From NCBI RefSeq assembly GCF_023634065.1, contig NZ_JALKCV010000001.1, forward strand, positions 620,001 to 684,000: a DNA stretch of 64,000 bases, in the 5' to 3' direction. Below are positions 45,517 through 53,883 of the stretch, in pieces. Position 1 is the first letter of the stretch; every line of letters begins with the position of its first letter. This stretch comes from Microbulbifer litoralis. Its GTDB lineage: Bacteria; Pseudomonadota; Gammaproteobacteria; Pseudomonadales; Cellvibrionaceae. A model generated the notes under the pieces. It ran no database searches and was not told where the DNA came from. It saw only the letters and a program-made list of their open reading frames with translations. The translations under genes were made by a program, and so were the position numbers.

Positions 45517-46482
45517 TCAGCTTTCCAGTGCCTGGCAGCTGCGCTGCAAACGCACCAGGCGCGCCGGGGTGACGTCGAAGTGTTTCCTGAAGGCGGCGAC
45601 AAAATTCGACGGATGGTTGTACCCCGCCAGGTAGGCGGCCTCGCCGATACTGAGGCCCTCGTCGGTCAGCGCCTCGCGCGCGATTTCCAGGCGCCGCCGG
45701 CGCAGGTAGTCGACCACCGTGGTGCCGTAGGCTGCTTTGAAACGGCGCTGCAGGGTGCTGACACTGACACCGAGACTGGCGGCCATATCCGCCAGGCTGC
45801 GGTGATCCCGCAGGCGTGCATCGATCTGCTGTTTCAGCCGCTCACTGCGCGGGCAGGACGGCGTCCCGGGCGCGTCGCCCAGCAGTTGCGCCAGCTCGCC
45901 CAGGCAGCGCGAGAGCAGGGCGATCGCCGCCTGCTCCGCGCGCAGGCTGCTCTCGAGCCCCCCACCGGTGGACAGGGAGATCCACTCCAGCGCCAGCGCG
46001 CAGGTCTGCGCCGGCGGCCGCCAGCGGTGGACGGCGGCGTGCTCGCGGAAGATCCGCTCCAGGTGGCGCCGGTCGGCGGGGCTGCGACAGCGGTCCTCCA
46101 GCCAGCGGCGCTCAACCCACAGGCCCAACAGGCGCAGCCGCTGGCCGCGCGGTACCGAAGCCGCCACTGTTTCGGCCCGCGACAGCGTCATCGCCGCGCA
46201 AAGGCCACCACCATCCCGCACCGGGGTCGCCTGCCCCAGCCCGCAGCGGCGGTCGCCGACGGCGATGTCGACCGAACCGGCAAACAACAGGTTGAAACCC
46301 AGCCCGGGCGGCAACTCCAGCGTGCGGTGCAAATCCTCCACAACCTCTCCATCGCAACACAACAGCGACAGGCCGCCGTAGCGACGGCAGGCCCGGCGCC
46401 CGTCCACCGCCCGGAGATCCTCCCGCACGGTTGCTCCCGCGCCGCGACAGTGCAGCACTCCCCCCCCGCGCACATGACTCAC
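45517..46482 (-). CDS. AraC-family regulator (PchR-like), probably iron controlled
   Basis: The 321-residue protein has a C-terminal AraC/XylS double HTH (SLADMAASLGVSVSTLQRRF and LSIGEAAYLAGYNHPSNF, with the family ending AAFRKHFDVTPARLV). Its N-terminal half is of the PchR type seen with siderophore systems (LPPGLGFNLLFAGSVDIAVGD). Start GTG 46482 has GGGAGA at 8 nt; the open frame extends to GTG 46566, but that codon lies next to the predicted -10 element and lacks a ribosome binding site. A Fur-box-like sequence at 46591-46613 precedes the promoter, so expression should rise in iron limitation. The cognate receptor may be the FhuE-like one at 2925, or lie outside the window. Confidence 0.85.
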   Translation of the reverse strand: MSHVRGGGVLHCRGAGATVREDLRAVDGRRACRRYGGLSLLCCDGEVVEDLHRTLELPPGLGFNLLFAGSVDIAVGDRRCGLGQATPVRDGGGLCAAMTLSRAETVAASVPRGQRLRLLGLWVERRWLEDRCRSPADRRHLERIFREHAAVHRWRPPAQTCALALEWISLSTGGGLESSLRAEQAAIALLSRCLGELAQLLGDAPGTPSCPRSERLKQQIDARLRDHRSLADMAASLGVSVSTLQRRFKAAYGTTVVDYLRRRRLEIAREALTDEGLSIGEAAYLAGYNHPSNFVAAFRKHFDVTPARLVRLQRSCQALES

Positions 46483-46590
46483 GAAATACTCTCCCTGCAG
46501 TACACAGCCCGCCCCTGACGATTTCCAATAACACTTTGACGATTCCCAATACCGGATTTTTCCCACGGCAACGGCCGAACACTATACCAT

Positions 46591-46613
46591 TAATGATAAC
46601 TATTCGCATTCTC
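46591..46613 (-). promoter_or_regulatory. Candidate Fur box upstream of the PchR-like gene
   Basis: TAATGATAACTATTCGCATT-CTC contains AATGATAA and an ATTCGCATT half, a typical arrangement of Fur hexamers. On the minus strand a TATAGT -10-like element follows about 9 bp downstream (46582-46587), so Fur bound here would block the promoter. Confidence 0.6.
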
Positions 46614-46851
46614 AAGTTAAGGCTTCCGGCACGGAGGTGGTTGCGCATAGTTGAGAAAGTCTGCTGAACGCGGCCCACGGACGGGTCGGCTCCCCTACCG
46701 GTCGGCATCTCCGGGCGGAGCAGGGCCGGCGTTTCTACGCCCGCCGGCTTTCGTATTGAGGTGCAGGGACGCACTTCTTTTTAGCCCGGGCCATTTCCTG
46801 CGGCGCGGCAATCTATACTGCTGGTTACCCGCCAGCGTTGAAACGGATTGC

Positions 46852-48369
46852 ATGCGCTACCTGCTTCCCCTGTTCACACTCTGCCTCTGCGCCTGTTCCG
46901 GCACGCCGGTCTTTCCCGAACCGCCACCGCGCGCACCCAGTTTTCACCGCGAGGCGCCGCCGGCCGCACCGCTGGTGGCGATCACCGACCGCCTCACCCG
47001 CGGCCGCGCCGGGCGCACCGGGGTATATCCGCTCACCTCCGCACAGAGTGCCCTGGCGGTGCGGCTGGCCAGTATCCGCGCCGCGCGCGGCTCCATTGAT
47101 ATCCAGTACTTCATTTTCCGCCGCGACGATACCGGCCTGCTGCTGACCCGCGCCCTGATCCGCGCCGCGGATCGCGGTGTGCGGGTGCGCTTCCTGCTGG
47201 ACGACTTCACCACCGGCGATGCCGACAAGGTACTGGTGGCGCTGGACCGCCACCCCAATATCGAGATCCGGCTGTTCAATCCCTTTCCGCACGAGGGCCC
47301 GCGCGCCGTGGAGTTTTTCACCGACTTCGCGCGCCTGCAGCGGCGCATGCACAACAAGTCCCTCACCGTGGACAACCGGGTGACCTTTATCGGCGGGCGC
47401 AACCTCAGCAACAAATATTTCGGGATCGACAGCGAGATCAATTTCGGCGACCTGGATATGCTCGCGATCGGCGCGGTCGTGCCGGAAATCGCCGGCCAGT
47501 TCGATCGCTACTGGAACAGCCCCTACAGCTTCCCGGTCCAATCGGTGATCGACTACCGGCCGGACGCCGATGCGGATATCGCCTTCGCCGAAGATCTGGA
47601 GCGGAATGCCAGCCGGCTGCTCGGCAGCGACTACGGCCGCAGCCTGGCGCGCTCGCCGGTTATCGATACCCTCAGCAACGACGCCGATCTCTGGTACTGG
47701 GCCGAGACCCGCGCTCTCTACGACCCACCCGGCAAGGTGGCTTTCCCGCCCGCTGCGGACCGCCAGTTTGCCGGCCGCGAACTGATGGAGATGATCACCG
47801 GGGCCGAGCGGGAGCTGATCGTCATTTCACCCTACCTGTTGCCCGGCCGGCGCTATCTGCGGCAGTTGATCGCCGCGGCCCGGCGCGGTGTCGAGGTGCA
47901 TATCCTGACCAATTCGCTCGCCTCCACCGAAGTGGTGCTGGTACACGGCGCCTATCGCAAATACCGCCGGCCGCTGCTGCGCGCCGGTGTCCATCTGCAC
48001 GAACTTTCCAGCGACCTGGACTACAGGCTCGACAACTGGAACGGCGAATCGCGCTCGCTGTTGCACGCCAAGGCGTTTGTGATCGACCGCAAAAGGGTTT
48101 ACGTGGGGTCATTCAACCTGGACAACCGCTCGATACTGCTGAATACCGAGCTGGGGCTGGTGATAGAGTCGCCGCAACTGGCGGCGAAGATGGCAAAAAA
48201 CTTTATCCGCAACGTGGGCGGCAACGCCTACCGCCTGGAACTGCGGGGGGACGACCTCCTGTGGCACCGGAGCGACGGCGAAACCGCCTCCACCGACCCA
48301 GACACCAACTGGCTGCAGCGCGCCGCCTCCGTGATCAGCGGCTGGCTGCCGATCGAGTCACTGCTGTGA
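46852..48369 (+). CDS. Phospholipase D family lipoprotein (cardiolipin synthase C-like)
   Basis: The 505-residue protein starts with a lipoprotein-type signal (LPLFTLCLCAC, Cys15) and has two HKD catalytic motifs: HNKSLTVDNRVTFIGGRN near residue 166 and HAKAFVIDRKRVYVGSFN near 405. Other PLD landmarks are SIDIQYFIFRRDDTG and RVRFLLDDF. The overall order resembles ClsC (YmdC), which makes cardiolipin from phosphatidylglycerol and phosphatidylethanolamine, but an exported phospholipase or nuclease is possible given the signal. ATG 46852 starts the signal peptide. No YmdB-like partner is adjacent. Confidence 0.88.
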   Translation: MRYLLPLFTLCLCACSGTPVFPEPPPRAPSFHREAPPAAPLVAITDRLTRGRAGRTGVYPLTSAQSALAVRLASIRAARGSIDIQYFIFRRDDTGLLLTRALIRAADRGVRVRFLLDDFTTGDADKVLVALDRHPNIEIRLFNPFPHEGPRAVEFFTDFARLQRRMHNKSLTVDNRVTFIGGRNLSNKYFGIDSEINFGDLDMLAIGAVVPEIAGQFDRYWNSPYSFPVQSVIDYRPDADADIAFAEDLERNASRLLGSDYGRSLARSPVIDTLSNDADLWYWAETRALYDPPGKVAFPPAADRQFAGRELMEMITGAERELIVISPYLLPGRRYLRQLIAAARRGVEVHILTNSLASTEVVLVHGAYRKYRRPLLRAGVHLHELSSDLDYRLDNWNGESRSLLHAKAFVIDRKRVYVGSFNLDNRSILLNTELGLVIESPQLAAKMAKNFIRNVGGNAYRLELRGDDLLWHRSDGETASTDPDTNWLQRAASVISGWLPIESLL

Positions 48370-48391
48370 AAGGGCCGTCCCTGGCAGCCGA

Positions 48392-48808
48392 TCAATGATG
48401 CGCGGATACCGCCGAGGTGAACTCGCCGATTTCCCGGTTGGCGGCGGAGTGGGAGAGATCCCCCAGTGCCAGGATACCGACCAGGCGTTTTTCCGCGTTC
48501 ATCACCGGCATGCGACGCAATTGCTGATCTTCCATTTTCTGCATGGCAGTCTCGATATCGTCATCTTCCCAGCACCAGGCGATGCCCTCGGTCATGACAT
48601 CGCGGGCGCTCAGGGAGGAGAGATCCTGTCCCTCGGCCACACCGCGGCAGGCGATATCGCGGTCGGTTACTATCCCCACCAGTTTGTCGTTTTCGCCGAT
48701 GGGAACCGCGCCGATATCCTCGTCGCGCAGTATCTTCGCCACTTCCGATAGCGGCGTGTCCGGTGCGCACCAGGTACAGCCCTGATGCATGACTTCTCCT
48801 ACTCTCAT
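48392..48808 (-). CDS. CBS-domain pair protein
   Basis: The 138-residue cytoplasmic protein is composed of two CBS motifs (about 3-60 and 70-125): GEVMHQGCTWCAPDTPLSEV with IGAVPIGENDKLVGIVTDRDIA, and ARDVMTEGIAWCWEDDDIETAM with LRRMPVMNAEKRLVGILALGDL. Tandem CBS pairs form a Bateman module binding adenine nucleotides, often signalling energy state. ATG 48808 is preceded by GGAGG; the GTG four codons earlier contains that ribosome binding site and was rejected. It lies between a phospholipase-D gene and an Hsp20 gene, a stress-like neighbourhood. Confidence 0.92.
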   Translation of the reverse strand: MRVGEVMHQGCTWCAPDTPLSEVAKILRDEDIGAVPIGENDKLVGIVTDRDIACRGVAEGQDLSSLSARDVMTEGIAWCWEDDDIETAMQKMEDQQLRRMPVMNAEKRLVGILALGDLSHSAANREIGEFTSAVSAHH

Positions 48809-48942
48809 GATTGCCTCCACATTTTCGGAACCTGTATCGAGTGTAAGGTGGCTGCCGCCGCCTGGCAGCAGCCCGCCGGACTGTGCACAGAGCCGGCCAG
48901 TGTGGCGATCAGGCTCTGCACACAGGCTGCCCTCCCCCGCCG

Positions 48943-49371
48943 TCAGTGAATTTCAATACGCTGGCGCTGCGGCTGGCTGGGCTCGCGCTTGGGCGCTTTC
49001 AGTTTCAGCACGCCATCCTTGAAGCTGGCATCGATATCCGCTTCGCTGATGTCGCCACCGAGGTTGAAGCTACGCATGTATTTGCCGTAGCGCCGCTCCT
49101 GGCGAATCACGCGTCCTTCCTTCTCCTGTTTTTCCTCCTGGTGCACTTCCGCTTCCAGGGTCAGGACGCCATCTTCCAGCGTGATGTTGATATCGTCCTT
49201 GCTCACCCCCGGCAGCTCGGCGCTGATTTCGTAGCTGTCGCTGGTTTCGCTGACATCGATGCGCGGTGAGAAGAATCCCTCCTTGCCCTCCGTCAGCGTG
49301 CGGCCCGGCGAGACCAGTTGCTCAAAAAAGTTGTCGAGATCGAATAGCGACCCCCTCGGGACAAGACTCAT
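48943..49371 (-). CDS. Small heat shock protein, Hsp20 family
   Basis: The 142-residue protein has an alpha-crystallin domain (about 42-135): RIDVSETSDSYEISAELPGV, DDINITLEDGVLTLEAE, RQERRYGKYMRSFNLGG and DASFKDGVLKLKAPK, and a C-terminal RIEIH matching the I-x-I oligomerisation motif. It is an ATP-independent holdase that keeps unfolding proteins soluble. GGAGGT at correct spacing supports ATG 49371; a longer in-frame extension has no ribosome binding site. A palindrome (49521-49538) lies upstream in the divergent region, and a heat-shock promoter could not be identified with confidence. Confidence 0.94.
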   Translation of the reverse strand: MSLVPRGSLFDLDNFFEQLVSPGRTLTEGKEGFFSPRIDVSETSDSYEISAELPGVSKDDINITLEDGVLTLEAEVHQEEKQEKEGRVIRQERRYGKYMRSFNLGGDISEADIDASFKDGVLKLKAPKREPSQPQRQRIEIH

Positions 49372-49520
49372 ATCAGACCTCCCGCGGTCGGCCCGGTCTC
49401 GCGGAACATCCGCGACCGGGCCGGCGCAATGTTCAGTTTCAAACGGAATTTTAGGGACTGGGAACGCATTCGGTAGGGGCCAATACGGGCCGGTGTACCC
49501 CAATGGTTAAACGCTTTTTT

Positions 49521-49538
49521 TATATCGAAAGCGATATA
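49521..49538. promoter_or_regulatory. Small inverted repeat in the hsp20/host-attachment intergenic region
   Basis: TATATCG (49521-49527) and CGATATA (49532-49538) form a perfect 7-bp inverted repeat with a 4-bp centre, next to an A/T-rich tract between the two divergent genes. It could be an operator; no regulator is assigned. Confidence 0.3.
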
Positions 49539-49638
49539 CAGAACCCCACGTTCCAAAGGTTTCCTCGGCGGTAATTCACAGGCGTGAATGGCACCGTTTT
49601 CAACTAGCATTGGCAGGGACAACAGAGAGGAATCGAGC

Positions 49639-50079
49639 ATGGCACTTGCATGGGTCCTGGTGGCCAACCAATCACACGCGCGCCTGTTCGAGGCGGACAA
49701 GCGCGCCAGCGCACTCCACGAACTGGAGTCCATGATCTACCCGGAGAGCCGCCTGAAGGGGCGCGACATCTACGCCGATGCCCCGGGGCGCACTTTCGAC
49801 CGCAGCGGCGAGGGCCGTCACGCAATGGGCAACTATCGCGAGCTGCGCCGCAGGCCGGCGCGCAACCGCTTTGCCCGCGAACTGGCTCACGCGCTGGAGC
49901 GCGGGCGCGAGGAAGGGCGTTACGAAAAGCTCTATATCGTGGCCGAACCGCAGATGGTCGGCAGCCTGCGCGATGCTCTGGATTCCCCGACGCGCGCGGC
50001 CATTGCCGGCGAGACCAGCAAGAACCTGGTGAGCAGTGAGACGGACGAAATTCGTGCGCAATTGCCGCACTGGCTGTAA
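49639..50079 (+). CDS. Host attachment family protein (PF10116-type)
   Basis: The 146-residue protein contains WVLVANQSHARLFEAD, HELESMIYPESRLKGRDIYADAPGRTF and LYIVAEPQMVGSLRDAL, which match the host-attachment protein family named after an Agrobacterium attachment gene. The fold is related to archaeal release-factor-like RNA-binding domains, and the true function is not known. The protein has no signal peptide, so it is cytoplasmic despite its name. GAGAGG precedes ATG 49639 at a good spacing. Homologues are often found near stress genes, as here beside hsp20 and a CBS-domain gene. Confidence 0.88.
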   Translation: MALAWVLVANQSHARLFEADKRASALHELESMIYPESRLKGRDIYADAPGRTFDRSGEGRHAMGNYRELRRRPARNRFARELAHALERGREEGRYEKLYIVAEPQMVGSLRDALDSPTRAAIAGETSKNLVSSETDEIRAQLPHWL

Positions 50080-50131
50080 CTATTGTGCGAATCCGGAACG
50101 CTTTCGATTGATTTGCGGCAGGCAGATTGTA

Positions 50132-50198
50132 ACCATGTGGTCTGTCCCGACCTGAACCCTGGCGTGTTGCAAGGTTCCGGGTCTCCATACCACATGGT
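50132..50198 (+). promoter_or_regulatory. Structured leader of corA
   Basis: ACCATGTGGT (50132-50141) is exactly complementary to ACCACATGGT (50189-50198), and inside them CCCG and GAACC can pair with GGTTC and CGGG. The right arm ends 7 nt before the corA ATG, so the fold covers the ribosome binding region. A metal-responsive leader controlling translation is possible. Confidence 0.4.
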
Positions 50199-50205
50199 CA
50201 TTTGC

Positions 50206-51159
50206 ATGCTGAGACTATTTGAAATAGAGCGCGGCCGGATTGCCGAACAGCCCTACCAGGGCACTGTTACCGAACAACAATTGTCGGAGACCATCTGGGT
50301 CGACCTGCAGGACCCACAGGAGAGCGAGCGCGACCTGCTGGAACAGTTGCTGAGAACCGAGCTGCCGGAGGCCGAGGATGTCGATGAGATCGAGGCCTCG
50401 GCACGCTATTTCATCGACGCCGCCGGGGTGCATATCCACTCGCTGTTCCTGACCCAGAGCGAGGGCCGCCACGATACCAATACGGTGGCGTTCATCCTGC
50501 AGCCGGGCCGGCTGATCACCGTGCGCGACAGCGAACTGGCGGATTTCCGCCTGCTGCGCATGCGCGCGCGCCGCGGCCAGGTGGAGGCGCGCAGCGCGCA
50601 GGAGCTGACGGTGCAGGTCTTCGAGCAGAAGGTGGAGAACCTGGCGGACGCGCTGGAGGATATCCACGTAAAGCTGGGCGAGGCCAGCTACCTGGTGCTG
50701 GAGGAAGAGGATTCGGATCTGGAAGATGCCATCGATATGCTGGCCAAGCTGGAGGACAGCAACGGGAAGGTGCAGCTGTGCCTGATGGATACCCGCCGCT
50801 CGATCACTTTCCTGCAGCGGCATATCCATATCGACAGCGAGCTGCAGGAGAGCTTCCGCGATATCACCCGCGATATCGACACCCTGATGGCGCACACCGG
50901 CTTCCTGTTCAACAAGATCAACTTCCTGATGGACTCGACCCAGGGGTTCATCAATATCCAGCAGACCAACATCATCAAGATGTTCTCCATCGCCGCCGTG
51001 GTCTTCCTGCCGCCCACGACCGTGGCCAGTATCTACGGCATGAACTTCGATCACATGCCGGAGCTGGACTGGCTGCTGGGGTATCCGTTTTCGCTGGCGC
51101 TGATCGTGCTTTCCGGCATCGCGCCGTATCTGTATTTCAAGAAGAAGGGATGGCTGTAG
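50206..51159 (+). CDS. corA: CorA-type magnesium/cobalt transporter
   Basis: The 317-residue protein aligns with E. coli CorA end to end: MLRLFEIERGRI at the start, ASARYFIDAAGVHIHSLF, RMRARRGQVEARSAQEL, the long stalk helices (KVENLADALEDIHVKLGEA), and two C-terminal membrane helices bracketing the selectivity signature YGMN (SIYGMNFDHMPEL), ending YLYFKKKGWL. CorA is a homopentameric channel for Mg2+ uptake. ATG 50206 was chosen from this alignment, although the open frame extends further upstream. The gene starts just after an inverted repeat that may regulate translation. Confidence 0.95.
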   Translation: MLRLFEIERGRIAEQPYQGTVTEQQLSETIWVDLQDPQESERDLLEQLLRTELPEAEDVDEIEASARYFIDAAGVHIHSLFLTQSEGRHDTNTVAFILQPGRLITVRDSELADFRLLRMRARRGQVEARSAQELTVQVFEQKVENLADALEDIHVKLGEASYLVLEEEDSDLEDAIDMLAKLEDSNGKVQLCLMDTRRSITFLQRHIHIDSELQESFRDITRDIDTLMAHTGFLFNKINFLMDSTQGFINIQQTNIIKMFSIAAVVFLPPTTVASIYGMNFDHMPELDWLLGYPFSLALIVLSGIAPYLYFKKKGWL

Positions 51160-51200
51160 GGACGAACCTGTTTGCTGTGGGGGAGTTCGGTTTCGGTGGC

Positions 51201-51311
51201 GCCACTGCTACCGGTGGGAATTTGTCAGACACGCTGTGAATACATCCCTGTACGCTCTAATCGGCATCCATGCCTCATAAGGACTGCCAAATCCCCACCG
51301 GTAGCAGTGCC
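51201..51311. repeat. MITE-like element with long terminal inverted repeats
   Basis: The 28-bp arms at 51201-51228 (GCCACTGCTACCGGTGGGAA and following) and 51284-51311 match as inverted repeats at 25 of 28 positions, separated by a 55-bp centre. No gene is inside. It lies between corA and an M20 peptidase gene. The structure fits a miniature inverted-repeat element or a large REP-like unit; a family cannot be named. Confidence 0.55.
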
Positions 51312-51394
51312 TTCGCATCAACGTCTGTACTTCTATTTGGCCGTGAAGGTAGCTTCAAAAGAAAAGTGTGGCCGACGCGAAGGCCCGCCCGCCA

Positions 51395-52909
51395 TTACAG
51401 GTTGCCGATCTCGATCATCATGGCCGTATACATCCGCAGGTTCAGGCGAAACTGTTCGACGGTCATGAACTCGTGCTCCGAGTGGCCGGTGTAGGCCCTG
51501 CCCGGCATGGACGGGCCGAAGCTGACCGCGTGCGGCAGCAGTTTGGCATTGGTGGAACCGCCGATGGCCACCGGGCCGGCGTCCTCGATACCGGTGAAGT
51601 GGCGGAACACCTCCAGCAGCGGCTCCACGTGCATGGCGTTTTCCACCCGGTAGGGCGTGCCCAGCTCCACTTCCACCCCGGCCAGTTCGATACCGCTTTC
51701 CTTCTGCCAGCCATCCAGTGCCGCGCGGATCTCCCGCTCCAGGCGACCGGCGGACTTGCCGGTGGGGCGGCGCAGGTTCAGGTAGCTGGTCAGCCCCCCG
51801 TCATCCGCCTTGACCATGGTGACCGCCGCCGTCATGGGCCCCATGAAATCGTCGCTGTAGGCGATCTCGCCAAACGGCTCCGCCACGATACCGGTACCCA
51901 CCAGGTCGTTCAGGTAGCGCACCATGGTGCCGGCGGCATTGGCTGGCCACTGGTGGACCGAAAGCGCGTCGGCCAGGAAGGCGATCGCATTGACGCCGTG
52001 CTGTGGCTCGGAGCTGTGGGTGGCCTTGCCCCTGGCCGTGATCGACAACGCACCGTCATCCCGCGCGGAAAATTCATAGGCCATCCCTTCCTGCCCCGCG
52101 GCGCGGGCGCGGATCGCTTTTTCCAGCGCAGGGGTACTATTGATCACAGTGGCGTGGGCCTCATCCGGCACCTGGCTGCGGAAGTAGCCGCCGCGGAACT
52201 CGTCCAGATAGGGCGCGGCGGATTCTGCCAGCGGCCTGTCCGCGGCGGTGACGCGCACCTCGCTCCAGCCCTTTTCCGCCGTGACCACCGGATAGTTGGC
52301 ATCGATGGTGATGTTGTAGGCGGGGATCGGGTAACGCTTCAGGAACTCCCGCAGCGGCCCCCAGTCGGACTCCTCCGCCAGGTAGACGATCAACTCGATG
52401 CGGCGCTTCAGCGGCACGCCCCTGTCCTTGATCGCCTTCATCGCGTAGAGGGCGGTAGCAATGGGGCCCTTGTCGTCCTCGCTGCCGCGGGCTATCAGTT
52501 TGCCGGGCTCGCTTTCGCGGTCCAGCTCGAAGGGGCTCTTCTGCCACTTGGACGGGTCCGCCGGCTGCACATCGCCGTGGGTAACGATACCCAGCTTTTC
52601 CTCGCCATCGCCCAGGGCGACAATCACCACATGGCCGTGATCCTCGAATTCCAGGCCCAGCGCCCCGGCCCTGTCGCTCAACGCTTTCTTGAAGCCGGTA
52701 AACTCGGGGTTCTCTTCCAGCGGCAGGTCCTCGCGTGCGAAGGTCTTGTATTGCACCAGTTCGGCCAGGGTATCGGTCATCGCCGTTTGGTAGGTTTCCA
52801 CCGCATAGTCGGCGGTTTTCTGCGCCACCGGCGAGACCCCGGCAACGGCCAGTGCCGGGGCGCACAGCAGCAGCGCGGCCAGTCGATTGAACAGGGAACG
52901 AATCTGCAC
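51395..52909 (-). CDS. M20 family dipeptidase, exported
   Basis: The 504-residue protein begins with a signal peptide-like segment (SLFNRLAALLLCAPALAVA) and has the M20 metallopeptidase pattern: GIVTHGDVQPAD (zinc His and catalytic Asp), ARGSEDDKGP, YLAEESDWGPL (catalytic Glu and zinc Glu), ATHSSEPQHG and a final TGHSEHEF (zinc His). The length and layout are like PepV/carnosinase-type dipeptidases. It would hydrolyse dipeptides in the periplasm, complementing the S9 exopeptidases at 14828 and 25873. Start GTG 52909 has GGGAG at a good spacing; earlier in-frame codons do not. Confidence 0.88.
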   Translation of the reverse strand: MQIRSLFNRLAALLLCAPALAVAGVSPVAQKTADYAVETYQTAMTDTLAELVQYKTFAREDLPLEENPEFTGFKKALSDRAGALGLEFEDHGHVVIVALGDGEEKLGIVTHGDVQPADPSKWQKSPFELDRESEPGKLIARGSEDDKGPIATALYAMKAIKDRGVPLKRRIELIVYLAEESDWGPLREFLKRYPIPAYNITIDANYPVVTAEKGWSEVRVTAADRPLAESAAPYLDEFRGGYFRSQVPDEAHATVINSTPALEKAIRARAAGQEGMAYEFSARDDGALSITARGKATHSSEPQHGVNAIAFLADALSVHQWPANAAGTMVRYLNDLVGTGIVAEPFGEIAYSDDFMGPMTAAVTMVKADDGGLTSYLNLRRPTGKSAGRLEREIRAALDGWQKESGIELAGVEVELGTPYRVENAMHVEPLLEVFRHFTGIEDAGPVAIGGSTNAKLLPHAVSFGPSMPGRAYTGHSEHEFMTVEQFRLNLRMYTAMMIEIGNL

Positions 52910-53041
52910 GGGCAACTCCCATAACGATAAAAACGCCATTATACCGCTAGCGGCGCCTCAATTCCCGTGGCAAACGTGCAACTGCTAAGCTTGAAGTCTG
53001 CGGATATAAGTTGATCAGGGCCGCAAAGACCGGAAACCAGC

Positions 53042-53713
53042 ATGAGACAGCACAACGCCAAGTCTTTTCATCGACGCAAGTGGCTCAGCGTGGATCAGGC
53101 CGTCACCCACCTCAGTGCCGTCGTCGAGGAACCCCTGAGCAGTGCCGATCTGGCCGACCTGGCCGATCAGTACCAGCTGGACCTCTACTGGTACCGTCCC
53201 GGCCAGCAGGTGGCCTACCTGGACCGTCCCGAGGTGAGCGAACTGAGCGGGCCCCTGCGCCTGTGCGCGGAAAATCACAGCGACTGGAGCGCGATTACCG
53301 GCATCCTGCGGCACCGCCCCGCCCTGCCCGCCTATGAACAGGACACTCCGCTGCTGGAAGACGAGCAGGGCAACCGGTTGCGGATCATTTTCGACAACCG
53401 CGAGCGCCCGGAGCCGTTCAGCGCCCGCTGGTACCCGAACTACGCCGAACTGGTGCTGAAGCGCCGCGAGCTCGAGCAGTTGGAGCCGCGACTTTTCTCG
53501 CCATCGGACCTGGACAGCGAGCTGGAACCCCACCTGCTGCTGAACGTCATCTGGCAGCTGGAACAACTGGCCCTCGACAGCTCGCAGCCGCGCCATTCTC
53601 CTGAGTGGTTGGCGGATCAACTGGCACGGCGCTCCGAAGCCGTCGATCGCACCGCCGTGGAACGCATCCTGGCCGCAGCAGAGCGGGAGGGCGCGCGCGG
53701 CACGCCGCACTGA
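53042..53713 (+). CDS. Hypothetical soluble protein (223 aa)
   Basis: The 223-residue protein has an N-terminal segment KWLSVDQAVTHLSAVVEEPLSSADLADLADQYQLDLYWY that looks like a helical DNA- or protein-binding module, a middle beta-rich part, and a C-terminal helical part (LLLNVIWQLEQLALDSSQPRHSPEWLADQLARR). The layout is reminiscent of phage-type or plasmid accessory proteins that choose between domains, but no family is recognised. No signal or membrane helix is present. ATG 53042 follows the divergent M20 peptidase gene by 130 bp, so the two may share a promoter region. Its function is unknown. Confidence 0.7.
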   Translation: MRQHNAKSFHRRKWLSVDQAVTHLSAVVEEPLSSADLADLADQYQLDLYWYRPGQQVAYLDRPEVSELSGPLRLCAENHSDWSAITGILRHRPALPAYEQDTPLLEDEQGNRLRIIFDNRERPEPFSARWYPNYAELVLKRRELEQLEPRLFSPSDLDSELEPHLLLNVIWQLEQLALDSSQPRHSPEWLADQLARRSEAVDRTAVERILAAAEREGARGTPH

Positions 53714-53883
53714 CCCGGTCGATATCCCCACTGATACTGCGGAAATTCGCTTTCCTGCGAATTTTTCGATAGGTTGCTTCTGGTTTTTTTGCTATTCCCG
53801 CAACAGAAAATTTTTATAATCCCGTGCAGACTATCCCAATGGCGGGACTGCACTGTTATCGATCACTTTTTTGGGGGAACTCC

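Noticed and set aside
49639..50079. Possible phage-related gene because of the name host attachment protein
   Set aside because: The family name comes from bacterial attachment in Agrobacterium; there is no phage gene, integrase or signal peptide nearby.
51368..52924. A 518-codon frame antisense to the M20 peptidase
   Set aside because: The complementary strand encodes a complete M20 peptidase with zinc motifs; the frame is a shadow.
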